Positions 1 through 8,055 of a stretch of DNA of 13,212 nucleotides are shown here, piece after piece. The DNA comes from an uncultured Roseateles sp. (GTDB taxonomy: Bacteria; Pseudomonadota; Gammaproteobacteria; Burkholderiales; Burkholderiaceae). The notes under the pieces are model-generated. The model had not been told where the DNA came from and ran no database searches. It worked only from the letters and a program-made list of their open reading frames with translations. The stretch lies in assembly GCA_946480605.1 (NCBI GenBank), contig CAMLKW010000121.1:1-13212 (forward strand), in the 5' to 3' direction. Within the stretch, counting starts at the first letter, position 1. Each line of letters begins with the position of its first letter. The position numbers were made by a program, and so were the translations under genes.

Positions 1-656
1 ACAACGCCAGCAACGCCGGCCGCGACTGGTTCTACACGAACGACGGCTTCCTGGCCAGGAAGCCCGACAACATCTCCTTCGAGGAGGCAGCCTGCCTGGG
101 AACGCCAGGGGTCACCGCCTGGAACGGCCTCCAGGACAAGGCGAAGCTGACCGCAGGCAAGCGGGTCTTCGTCAATGGCTGCACGGGTGCGGTCGGCGAG
201 GCGACCGTGCAGCTTGCGCTGATGCTCGGGGCGACGGTCGCGGGCAGTTGCAGTGCAGGCGCCATGACGAAGGCGCGAACCCTTGGCGTTGACACTGTCT
301 ACGACTACCGAACGACTGACTTCTCCAAGCTCGACCGGCGCTTTGATGTGGTCTATGACACGGCGGGCACGATGACGACACAGACCGGCCTCGGCCTGTT
401 GGCCCCAGGCGGCGTGTTCCTCGACATCGACCCCACGCCTGGCAAGTTCATCCGTTCCGTCTTCAATCGCCGCCTGAAGCCGATTGTGTGCACGCCCCGG
501 GCTGATGTCCTGGAAGGCCTTGCGCGCGCCGCGGGCGCGGCCAAGCTGAGGCTGCCGGTCGCCGAGGTCGTTCCGCTGGCCGAGGCCATTCAGCTGATCA
601 CCAGCCTAGAAGGGGGGAGATCACTGGGTGGGAAGGGGCTCATCAAGATGGATTGA
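1..656 (+). CDS. MDR-family NAD(P)-dependent alcohol dehydrogenase / quinone oxidoreductase, 3' part
   Basis: The gene is cut by the window start; reading begins at base 3 and 217 residues are visible before TGA at 654-656. The visible part begins near the end of the catalytic domain (KPDNISFEEAACLG, about residues 20-33 of the fragment), followed by the Rossmann nucleotide-binding domain with the glycine motif NGCTGAVG (58-65), a second beta-alpha unit (FDVVYDTAG) and the usual C-terminal segment ending GGKGLIKMD. This order is characteristic of the zinc-independent quinone oxidoreductase branch of the medium-chain dehydrogenase/reductase superfamily, which reduces quinones, enones or aldehydes with NAD(P)H in the cytoplasm. 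No zinc ligands can be judged because the N-terminal part is missing. It converges on the GST gene. Family assignment is solid; the substrate is unknown. Confidence 0.85.
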   Translation, partial: NASNAGRDWFYTNDGFLARKPDNISFEEAACLGTPGVTAWNGLQDKAKLTAGKRVFVNGCTGAVGEATVQLALMLGATVAGSCSAGAMTKARTLGVDTVYDYRTTDFSKLDRRFDVVYDTAGTMTTQTGLGLLAPGGVFLDIDPTPGKFIRSVFNRRLKPIVCTPRADVLEGLARAAGAAKLRLPVAEVVPLAEAIQLITSLEGGRSLGGKGLIKMD

Positions 657-717
657 TGACCCAGACAGTGGGCGCGCAGTGCGAGCATCGACGTTGTCGC
701 TACTTGGCGGCCTGCAC

Positions 718-750
718 GGCTGGCCGAATGCGTTCCGCTACCGGCCAGCC
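718..750. terminator. hairpin between convergent MDR and GST genes, possible bidirectional terminator
   Basis: A perfect 9-bp inverted repeat, GGCTGGCCG (718-726) and CGGCCAGCC (742-750), is separated by 15 bases. It lies 62 bases after the MDR stop and 70 bases beyond the GST stop on the other strand, where a terminator serving both would be expected. There is no T-tract on either side, so intrinsic termination is uncertain. The rest of 657-819 shows no convincing gene. Confidence 0.35.
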
Positions 751-819
751 TGGGCGTCATCATGGCCGCCGCTGGCAAAGGTTGCTGTCGATTCCTTGGA
801 GATGCCATTGGGTTGCATC

Positions 820-1497
820 TCAGGCCGCTGCCAACAGGACGCCTTGCTGGCGGAGATGCGCCTGGAAGCGGGAGGCGTAGTCTGCGGCGACCGCGTTCCT
901 CACGCTGGCTCGTGCGGCCAACGCCTCGCGCCAGGCCGACACGCGCGGCAGGCCGTCGAAGACTTGCTGTGCCGCTGACGGGTCGATCAGCTCGAAGTAG
1001 CGAAAGAGCGGTGCATAGACCGCATCGACCATGCCGAACGCCTCGCCAGCGAAGTACGGGCCCGTGGCGATTTCCGCCTCCAACTTGGCCAGGCGCTCAC
1101 GGAAACTGGCGCGCTTTGCGTCTGCCGCCTGCGAGTCACGCGCATGAAGGAACTGCCAGCCTTCGGCGAAAGTCTGGGTGGCGAACTCGATCCACGCGCG
1201 GTGTCGGGCGCGTGTCAGCGCGTCGGGGGGGTACATCGGCGCGCCACCCTGCGTCTCGTCGAGGTACTCGCAGATCACCACGCTTTCGAAGAGCGCCGCG
1301 TCCTCGGCATGGGCCTGGGGCACCTTGAGCACGGGCACCTTGCCGGTAGGCGACAGCGCGAGGAACCAATCGGGCTTGGCCGACAGGTCGACGTTGACGC
1401 GTTCGAAGGCGACGCCCTTCTCCAGAAGGACGATGGCGGCGCGCTGCACGAACGGGCAGAGCGGGTGGCTGATGAGGGTAAGCATCTTGAGGGGCAT
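820..1497 (-). CDS. glutathione S-transferase family protein (omega-like, Cys-type)
   Basis: This 225-residue cytosolic protein has an N-terminal thioredoxin fold (about 5-80) and an all-helical C-terminal domain (about 92-215), the normal GST layout and length. The active-site segment is CPFVQR with Cys14, so the likely catalytic residue is a cysteine, as in omega-class enzymes and bacterial relatives that act as thiol transferases or dehydroascorbate/glutathionyl-adduct reductases rather than Ser/Tyr conjugating GSTs. The cis-proline segment KVPVL (53-57) and the glutathione-binding Glu71-Ser72 (ESVVICEYLDE) are present. The start is not certain: neither the ATG at 1497 nor the in-frame ATG at 1485 has a clear Shine-Dalgarno sequence. 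The gene follows the SDR gene on the same strand after 79 bases, so the two may be co-transcribed, although a strong hairpin lies between them. Substrate unknown. Confidence 0.88.
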   Translation of the reverse strand: MPLKMLTLISHPLCPFVQRAAIVLLEKGVAFERVNVDLSAKPDWFLALSPTGKVPVLKVPQAHAEDAALFESVVICEYLDETQGGAPMYPPDALTRARHRAWIEFATQTFAEGWQFLHARDSQAADAKRASFRERLAKLEAEIATGPYFAGEAFGMVDAVYAPLFRYFELIDPSAAQQVFDGLPRVSAWREALAARASVRNAVAADYASRFQAHLRQQGVLLAAA

Positions 1498-1516
1498 CTG
1501 TGTTGGCAGGGCTCAG

Positions 1517-1555
1517 GAAGGCGCCTTCGACTCGGCCGAGTCACCAGGCGCCTTC
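1517..1555. repeat. nested hairpin in the SDR-GST gap
   Basis: Outer arms GAAGGCGCC (1517-1525) and GGCGCCTTC (1547-1555) are perfectly complementary and enclose a perfect 14-base palindrome, GACTCGGCCGAGTC (1529-1542). The transcript could form a two-tier stem. No T-tract follows on the minus strand, so it may be a factor-dependent terminator or an mRNA processing/stability element that sets SDR and GST levels apart. A protein-binding site is also possible. Confidence 0.5.
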
Positions 1556-1576
1556 TGCGCGCAGGACCTCGTGCGC

Positions 1577-2329
1577 TCAGCGATTGAGCAGGCGACCGCC
1601 GTCGACCACGATTTCCGTGCCGACCGACCAGCGGGATTCATCGGAGGCCAGGTACAGCACGGCCTTGGCCACTTCCTCGGGCGTGCCGAAGCGGCCCAGC
1701 GGGATGCTGGCCGCGATGTCCTTGTTCACCTGTTCGCGGTAGGCCTCGGGGATGCCCAGCTTGTCGTACAGCGGCGTGTCGATCGGCCCGGGGCTGACCG
1801 CGTTGAAGCGAACCCCGCGCCCGAGCAGCTCGGTCGACAGCGTCTTCGACATGTTCAGGACCGCTGCCTTGGTGGCCGCGTAGACGGAGGAGCGGTCCGA
1901 GCCGACATGCGCGCTGACAGACGTATTCAGCACGACCGAGGCCGAGGGGGCGAACACCGGCAGCAGCGACTGGATCAGGAAGTACGGGCCTTTGACATTG
2001 ACATCGAACGAGCGGTCGAACATCTCTTCCGTCCAGTCCTCGATGGGCAGCCAGACGGAGATGCCGGCGTTGAGGAAGGCCACGTCCAGCTGGCCGTAGT
2101 GATCCTTGACGGCTTGGGCCAGGGCCTTCTGCGCTGCGACGCTGGCCGAGTCGGCGCGCAGCACCAGCACCTCAGGCCCGAGTTGGGCCTGGGCCTTGGC
2201 GATGGAATCCGGGTTGACGCCGGTGACGATGACGCGGGCGCCTTCGGCCAGGAACTGCTTGGCAGTTTCCAGGCCGATGCCGCTGGTGCCGCCGGTGATG
2301 AGGGTGCGTTTGCCTTGCAAGCGTGACAT
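1577..2329 (-). CDS. short-chain dehydrogenase/reductase (classical SDR)
   Basis: A 250-residue classical SDR, the usual length. The cofactor motif TGGTSGIG spans residues 12-19, the structural NAG is at 87-89 and Asn111 lies in DVNVKG. The catalytic Ser137 (NTS), Tyr150 and Lys154 (YAATK) have the standard 13-residue Ser-Tyr spacing. The C-terminus carries the usual SDR end (PGPIDTPL and SVGTEIVVDGG). The start at 2329 is chosen because AGGAG lies 8 bases upstream and the protein then begins MSRLQGKRTLITGG; the frame stays open to 2392, but the extra residues look non-coding. Such enzymes oxidise or reduce carbonyls and alcohols with NAD(P)H in the cytoplasm; the substrate cannot be read from the sequence. 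It is divergent from a LysR gene and upstream of a GST, which suggests regulation by that LysR protein. Confidence 0.92.
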   Translation of the reverse strand: MSRLQGKRTLITGGTSGIGLETAKQFLAEGARVIVTGVNPDSIAKAQAQLGPEVLVLRADSASVAAQKALAQAVKDHYGQLDVAFLNAGISVWLPIEDWTEEMFDRSFDVNVKGPYFLIQSLLPVFAPSASVVLNTSVSAHVGSDRSSVYAATKAAVLNMSKTLSTELLGRGVRFNAVSPGPIDTPLYDKLGIPEAYREQVNKDIAASIPLGRFGTPEEVAKAVLYLASDESRWSVGTEIVVDGGRLLNR

Positions 2330-2420
2330 GAGGTTCTCCTGTGGACGGCCACCCAACATGGCCGATGGGGAGAATGTGCATCCATGCATCAAATTCTATA
2401 AGACAACAAAATCGAATACC

Positions 2421-2443
2421 ATTCATTCACTTTGAGAATGAAT
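2421..2443. promoter_or_regulatory. LysR-type operator palindrome (T-N11-A) between SDR and lysR genes
   Basis: ATTCATTC (2421-2428) and GAATGAAT (2436-2443) form a perfect 8-bp inverted repeat with a 7-base spacer. Its core, TTC-N7-GAA, fits the T-N11-A pattern bound by LysR-type regulators. It ends 11 bases before the lysR TTG start, a position suited to autorepression, and lies about 90 bases upstream of the SDR start, suited to activation. The surrounding DNA (2385-2445) is clearly AT-richer than its neighbours, and the minus strand contains TATAGAAT, a possible -10 element for the SDR gene, without a convincing -35. Confidence 0.6.
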
Positions 2444-2454
2444 TGGGGTGAAGC

Positions 2455-3405
2455 TTGGACCGATTTCTGCTGATGACCTGCTTCGTGCGTGCCGTGGAGA
2501 CGGGGAGCTTCACGGCCGCAGCCCGTGACCTGGGCCTGGGGCAGCCGAACGTGAGCCGCTATGTCGCCGCGCTGGAGGAGCATCTGCAGACCCGTCTCCT
2601 GCACCGGTCCACACGAAAGCTGGCCCTCACGCCGGAGGGGGAGCGCTACTACGCGGACGTCCGGCGGATTCTTGATGCGGTGGACGAGTCCGAATCGTCC
2701 TTCAGGAGCAACGTCGATCCGTCAGGGCTGCTGCGGGTGGCCTGCCCCACCGCGCTGGCCCATGCTTTCGTGCTGCCGCACGTTCCGATCTTTCTTGAGC
2801 GCTATCCGAAGCTGACCCTGGACCTGCAGATCAACGACCGCTACGTCAATCTTGTCGATGAGGGGACGGAACTGGCGATTCGCATTGGCCAGCTGGAGGA
2901 CAGTGCACTGCGTGCCCGACGCATCGGGTCTTATGAGCGGGTGTTCGTGGCGAGTGAAAGCTACCTGGCGCGGCGCGGCGTGCCGCAGACGCCTGACGAC
3001 CTCCGAGACCACGACTGCGTCATCTACACGCTGCTCTCGTCGGGTGCGATCTGGCGCTTTCGCGAGACCGACGTGCCCGTTTCCGGCAGGCTGCGAGTGA
3101 ACTCGCCTGAAGCCGTCAGCGCGGCGGTCATCGCGGGCTTGGGGGTCGGCCATGGCCCGGCATGGCTCTTTGACGAAGGCTTGAGGAGTGGGCGCTTGAA
3201 GTTCATCTTGACCGGCTACTCCGCGCCGGCCGTCCCCGTGCAGTTCGTCTACGTCGCGAATCGACTGCTGCCGACGCGAGCCACGGTGTTCATGGATTTC
3301 ATGGCTGATGTGTTCTCGCGGATGCCTGCCTTTGGAGGCACCGCCATGCCGGTCATCGCCGGCGGCTGGGATGAACAACGCGAACCCCAACGAACGGCGC
3401 CCTGA
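2455..3405 (+). CDS. LysR-family transcriptional regulator
   Basis: A 316-residue regulator with an N-terminal winged helix-turn-helix (about 1-60; FTAAARDLGLGQ then VSRYVAALEEHL, then LTPEGERYY) and a C-terminal substrate-binding-like effector domain (about 88-290; LRVACPTALAH, LVDEGTELAIRIG, VIAGLGVGHGPAWL). I take the TTG at 2455 as the start: GGGGTGA precedes it by about 5 bases, and the resulting N-terminus, MDRFLLMTCFVRAVETGSF, matches the usual beginning of this branch. The next in-frame ATG (2473) would remove part of the first helix, and the ATG at 2438 is out of frame. It is divergent from the SDR gene with a T-N11-A palindrome between, the classical LysR arrangement, so it probably controls SDR (and GST) in response to an unknown small molecule. 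The last 25 residues extend slightly beyond the usual family end. Confidence 0.93.
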   Translation: MDRFLLMTCFVRAVETGSFTAAARDLGLGQPNVSRYVAALEEHLQTRLLHRSTRKLALTPEGERYYADVRRILDAVDESESSFRSNVDPSGLLRVACPTALAHAFVLPHVPIFLERYPKLTLDLQINDRYVNLVDEGTELAIRIGQLEDSALRARRIGSYERVFVASESYLARRGVPQTPDDLRDHDCVIYTLLSSGAIWRFRETDVPVSGRLRVNSPEAVSAAVIAGLGVGHGPAWLFDEGLRSGRLKFILTGYSAPAVPVQFVYVANRLLPTRATVFMDFMADVFSRMPAFGGTAMPVIAGGWDEQREPQRTAP

Positions 3406-3472
3406 TGAAACGCTGGGGTTTCGCAGGCTCACCACCGCAGGTGTTCAGCGCCCGAAAACAAGTGCAGCCCGA

Positions 3473-3564
3473 GCAGGAGGACGGGCGGGCCTGGTGCGCA
3501 GGTCAAGGAGGAGGCCGCGCAGCGGCCGGTGGACACGAAGCACCAGGCTCGCCCGTCCTCCTGC
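3473..3564. repeat. 25-bp inverted repeat with inner hairpin between convergent genes
   Basis: The left arm (3473-3497, beginning GCAGGAGGACGG) and the right arm (3540-3564, ending CCGTCCTCCTGC) pair at 24 of 25 positions across a 42-base loop. Inside the loop, GGCCGC (3513-3518) and GCGGCC (3522-3527) form a second hairpin. The element occupies the gap between the lysR gene (+) and the sigma-54 activator gene (-), so it may stop transcription from both sides, though neither arm is followed by a T-tract. It could also be a dispersed intergenic repeat or the scar of a small element at the module boundary. The remaining bases of 3406-3583 show nothing recognisable. Confidence 0.6.
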
Positions 3565-3583
3565 GGTCACCCCTCCCCCGCCC

Positions 3584-5383
<1,800 letters not shown>

Positions 5384-5430
5384 GATTTCGTCAAAGCGGG
5401 TGGCGGGAGTCTGCTTCAGTCTTGCGGATT

Positions 5431-5444
5431 TGCGTGATCGAGCA
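5431..5444. promoter_or_regulatory. candidate upstream activating site 1 for the sigma-54 activator
   Basis: An imperfect palindrome with a TGC-N2-GATC-N2-GCA layout is centred about 164 bases upstream of the predicted sigma-54 start site, within the distance at which XylR/DmpR-type regulators bind. The GATC core recalls the known enhancer sites of this family, but the outer bases differ. Tentative. Confidence 0.3.
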
Positions 5445-5525
5445 GCGCAGGAATGCCCTGAGTGGCGCCGCCGCACCCAGCGGTTGCAGGCCCCGGGTAA
5501 GTCCCAGGAAATGCCGCGTCTTCCC

Positions 5526-5551
5526 AGGGCGCCGACGCTTGTCGCCACCCT
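5526..5551. promoter_or_regulatory. inverted repeat upstream of the -24/-12 promoter, candidate activator site 2
   Basis: AGGGCGCCGAC (5526-5536) and GTCGCCACCCT (5541-5551) form an 11-bp inverted repeat with two mismatches and a 4-base spacer. Its centre is about 62 bases upstream of the predicted start site, rather close for an enhancer, so it could be a second activator site or part of the promoter architecture. No clear IHF site was seen between 5445 and 5570. Confidence 0.3.
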
Positions 5552-5574
5552 GCCGACGCGTCGCGCGGCGGCGC

Positions 5575-5589
5575 TGGCATGGCAGTTGC
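5575..5589 (+). promoter_or_regulatory. sigma-54 (-24/-12) promoter of the ALDH operon
   Basis: TGGCATG-N4-TTGC matches the sigma-54 consensus TGGCACG-N4-TTGC at all but one base, with the invariant GG (5576-5577) and GC (5588-5589) exactly 10 bases apart. Transcription should start near 5601, giving a leader of about 146 bases before the ALDH start. The site faces the catabolic operon, and the gene on the other side encodes a sigma-54 activator, so context and sequence agree. Confidence 0.85.
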
Positions 5590-5600
5590 GCAAGCACGGC

Positions 5601-5746
5601 CATGTGAGAGCGAAGACCGCCGGACCGGATCAGCGTTTGTACTGATTCCGAAGCCATCTCACCGGGCACACAGTAAGCACATATTTTCGTTTGCCAGGCT
5701 AATCATCGCACTAGCAAACAGTAGAAGATCCACACGGAGACCACCC
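5601..5746 (+). other. long 5' leader of the ALDH operon
   Basis: The predicted untranslated leader becomes notably AT-rich between about 5670 and 5730, unlike the flanking GC-rich DNA. It contains a perfect 6-bp inverted repeat, GTTTGC (5689-5694) and GCAAAC (5714-5719), with a 19-base spacer. No known riboswitch, attenuator or T-tract terminator is recognised. It could hold a binding site for another regulator. GGAG at 5736-5739 is the ribosome site of the ALDH. Confidence 0.35.
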
Positions 5747-7213
5747 ATGCAGGAAAGCACCTCGCTCCTGGCTGGCACGCCCTGGCGCGACAGCCTCTTC
5801 ATCGGCGGCTGGCGCGCGGCGTCGCGCACGCTGGACATCATCGAGCCCGCCACCGGCGAGCGCCTGGGCACGGCCGGCGAAGCCACAGCCGCCGACGTGG
5901 CCGAGGCCGCCGCGCAGGCCGGCCAGGCGCAGGCCGCCTGGGCCGCCATGCCGCCGCGCGAACGCGCCGCCGTCTTCCACAAGGCCGCCGCGCTGCTGCA
6001 GCAGCACTTCGACGAGCTGGCGCTGTGGATCACCCGCGAGGGCGGCGGCATCCTGCAAAAAGGCCAACACGAAGTGCGCGAGGCCATCACCTTCTGCCAC
6101 GTGGCCGCCGCGATGCCGATGCAGCCTGCGGGCCAGCTGCTGCCCAGCGTGCCGGGCCGCCTGAGCATGGCGCGGCGCGTGCCGCACGGTGTCGTGGCCG
6201 TCATCTCGCCGTTCAACTTCCCGCTCATCCTGACCTTGCGCGTCGTCGCCCCCGCGCTGGCGGCCGGCAACGCGGTGCTGATCAAGCCCGACCCGCGCAC
6301 GCCCGTCGGCGGCGGCTACCTGATCGCCTGCCTGCTGGAAGCCGCTGGCCTGCCGGCCGGCGTGCTGTCGGTGTTGCCCGGCGGCGCCGAGGTGGGCGAG
6401 GCGCTGATCACCGCGCCCGAGGTGCGCATGGTGTCGTTCACCGGCTCGGTGGGCGTGGGCCGGCGCGTCGGCGAGCTGGCGGCGCGACACCTCAAGAAGG
6501 CCTCGCTGGAACTGGGCGGCACCAACTGCCTGGTCATCCTGGACGACGCCGACCTCGACCTCGCCGCCAGCAACGCGGCCTGGGGCGCCTGGCTGCATTC
6601 GGGCCAGATCTGCATGGCCTCCAACCGCGTGCTGGTGCACGAGTCCATCGCCGCCGCGCTGAGCGAGCGCCTGGTGGCCAAGGCCACGCACCTGCCGGTG
6701 GGCAATGGCGCCACGGGCCAGGTGGCCCTGGGCCCGCTGATCGACGCCCGCCAGCGCGACCGCGTGCATGCGCTGGTGCAGGACAGCGTCGCCAAGGGCG
6801 CCCGGCTGCTGGCCGGCGGCACGTATGAAGGCCTGGTCTACAAGCCCACCGTGCTGGCCGACATCAAGCCCGGCATGCGGGTGCATGACGAAGAGGTGTT
6901 CGGCCCGCTGCTCAACCTCGTCACCTTCAAGACCGACGCCGAAGCCGCCGCGCTGGCCAACGCGCACGAGGGCGGACTGGCCGCTGCGGTGATCTCCAAG
7001 TCCATGAACCGCGCGATGGCGCTGGCGCAGCAGCTGAAGGCCGGCATGGTCCACGTCAACGACCAGACCGTGAACGACGATGCCACCAACCCCTTCGGCG
7101 GTCCCGGCGTGGCCGGCAACGGCAATGTGCATGGCGGCCCGGCCGACTGGGAGGCATTCACGACCTGGCAGTGGCTGACCGTCAAGGACGCGCCGCCGCC
7201 CTACCCGTTCTGA
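5747..7213 (+). CDS. NAD(P)-dependent aldehyde dehydrogenase, benzaldehyde/vanillin dehydrogenase-like
   Basis: A 488-residue ALDH, full length for the family, that oxidises an aldehyde to the acid in the cytoplasm. All catalytic elements are present: Asn157 (SPFNFP), Lys180 (IKP), FTGS (231-234), the general base Glu255 (LELGGTN), nucleophile Cys289 (GQICMAS) and Glu383 (EEVFGP). The C-terminal stretch, HGGPADWEAFTTWQW then PPPYPF, resembles the benzaldehyde dehydrogenase (XylC/AreC) group, which acts on aromatic aldehydes. The ATG at 5747 is chosen because GGAG lies 7 bases upstream and the MQESTSLL N-terminus fits; the frame is open back to 5579 but that stretch overlaps the sigma-54 promoter. 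It is the first gene of the operon, 38 bases before the SDR that would supply its aldehyde. The exact aldehyde (benzaldehyde, vanillin, coniferyl or hydroxybenzaldehyde) is not determined. Confidence 0.92.
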   Translation: MQESTSLLAGTPWRDSLFIGGWRAASRTLDIIEPATGERLGTAGEATAADVAEAAAQAGQAQAAWAAMPPRERAAVFHKAAALLQQHFDELALWITREGGGILQKGQHEVREAITFCHVAAAMPMQPAGQLLPSVPGRLSMARRVPHGVVAVISPFNFPLILTLRVVAPALAAGNAVLIKPDPRTPVGGGYLIACLLEAAGLPAGVLSVLPGGAEVGEALITAPEVRMVSFTGSVGVGRRVGELAARHLKKASLELGGTNCLVILDDADLDLAASNAAWGAWLHSGQICMASNRVLVHESIAAALSERLVAKATHLPVGNGATGQVALGPLIDARQRDRVHALVQDSVAKGARLLAGGTYEGLVYKPTVLADIKPGMRVHDEEVFGPLLNLVTFKTDAEAAALANAHEGGLAAAVISKSMNRAMALAQQLKAGMVHVNDQTVNDDATNPFGGPGVAGNGNVHGGPADWEAFTTWQWLTVKDAPPPYPF

Positions 7214-7251
7214 ACCGCCCCGCACAGACAACAACACCAGGAGACCAACCC

Positions 7252-8019
7252 ATGAAAGTTCAAGGCAAGACCATCGTCGTCACCGGCGCCAGCTCAGGCA
7301 TAGGTGCCGACACCGCCCGACTGCTGCGTTCACACGGCGCCAAGGTCATCGGCATGGACCGCAACGACCCGCTGCTGACGCTGGACGGCTTCGTCAAGGC
7401 CGACCTGTCGCAACAGTCCGCCATCGACGCCGCCGTGCGCCAGTTGCCGGCCCAGATCGACGGCCTGTGCACCGTGGCCGGCGTGCCGGGCACCTCGCCG
7501 GTGGACCTGGTGGGCCGGGTCAACTACCTGGGCACGCGCCACCTGTGCGAGCTGCTGGTGGAGCGCATGGTGCCAGGCAGCAGCATCGTCAACGTGTCGT
7601 CCATCCTCGGCTACTTCTACCGCGACCGGCTGGACACCCACAAGACGCTGGCGGCTGTGGATGGTTTCGAGGCCGGCCTGGCCTGGCTGGCCCGCAACCC
7701 GGTGCCGCAGAAGGGCTGCTACGAGTACTTCAAGGAAGCGCTGATCGTCTGGAGCACGCTGCGCTCCATCGACTTCTTCAAGCAGCGCGGCGTGCGCATG
7801 AACTGCGTCGCCCCGGGCCCGGTGTTCACGCCCATCCTGGGTGAGTTCGTCGCGCAGCTGGGCGAGGAACGCGTGGCGGCCGATGCCGCGCGCATGACGC
7901 GCCCGGGCCTGGCCGACGAGATCGCGCCGGCCATCGCCTTCCTCTGCAGCGACGACGCACGCTGGATCAGCGGCGTGAACCTCGCGGCCGACGGCGGCTT
8001 CGCCGCCAGCTATCTCTGA
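7252..8019 (+). CDS. SDR-family aromatic alcohol dehydrogenase, coniferyl-alcohol-dehydrogenase (CalA)-like
   Basis: A 255-residue SDR with the cofactor motif TGASSGIG (11-18), Asp36 at the end of beta-2 (indicating NAD rather than NADP), VAG (75-77), Asn91, catalytic Ser116, Tyr157 and Lys161 (YEYFK). The long stretch between Ser and Tyr (118-154) marks the subgroup containing bacterial 3-alpha-hydroxysteroid dehydrogenase and coniferyl-alcohol dehydrogenase. Whole segments such as IDGLC, YFKEALIVWS and APGPVFTPIL match the CalA sequence as I recall it from eugenol/coniferyl alcohol-degrading Pseudomonas, and the length is the same. Predicted reaction: NAD-dependent oxidation of an aromatic (cinnamyl- or benzyl-type) alcohol to the aldehyde, which the preceding ALDH would finish. 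AGGAG (7239-7243) lies 8 bases before the ATG. A steroid or other hydroxyl substrate remains possible. Confidence 0.88.
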   Translation: MKVQGKTIVVTGASSGIGADTARLLRSHGAKVIGMDRNDPLLTLDGFVKADLSQQSAIDAAVRQLPAQIDGLCTVAGVPGTSPVDLVGRVNYLGTRHLCELLVERMVPGSSIVNVSSILGYFYRDRLDTHKTLAAVDGFEAGLAWLARNPVPQKGCYEYFKEALIVWSTLRSIDFFKQRGVRMNCVAPGPVFTPILGEFVAQLGEERVAADAARMTRPGLADEIAPAIAFLCSDDARWISGVNLAADGGFAASYL

Positions 8020-8055
8020 GTTTGAGCTGACAAAACCCTAAAACCAGGAGACACC

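Noticed and set aside
657..819. Possible small gene between the MDR and GST genes
   Set aside because: Short frames here show no ribosome site, motif or convincing composition; only the hairpin at 718-750 is supported.
1178..2326. Plus-strand open frame of 382 codons across the GST and SDR genes
   Set aside because: It runs antisense through two real genes and their gap; composition is Arg/Gln/Gly-rich with no domain.
2330..2392. Extension of the SDR to an ATG at 2392
   Set aside because: The extra residues are not SDR-like, and AGGAG sits correctly for the ATG at 2329.
5384..5593. N-terminal extension of the activator to an ATG at 5593
   Set aside because: The extension crosses the -24/-12 promoter and the candidate enhancers, is Arg-rich and non-homologous, while MKTQ at 5383 gives the normal family length.
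5585..5603. Possible second sigma-54 promoter on the minus strand (TGGCC then TTGC) facing the activator gene
   Set aside because: The GG and GC elements are only 8 bases apart; sigma-54 needs 10.
5579..5746. N-terminal extension of the ALDH to 5579
   Set aside because: That ATG lies inside the sigma-54 promoter, before the predicted transcript start; the ATG at 5747 has a good GGAG site.
5711..7237. Long minus-strand open frame (about 508 codons) opposite the ALDH gene
   Set aside because: It is the antisense of a gene with every ALDH catalytic motif; its translation is low-complexity Gly/Ala/Arg/His with no recognisable domain. Such frames arise from GC-rich third positions.
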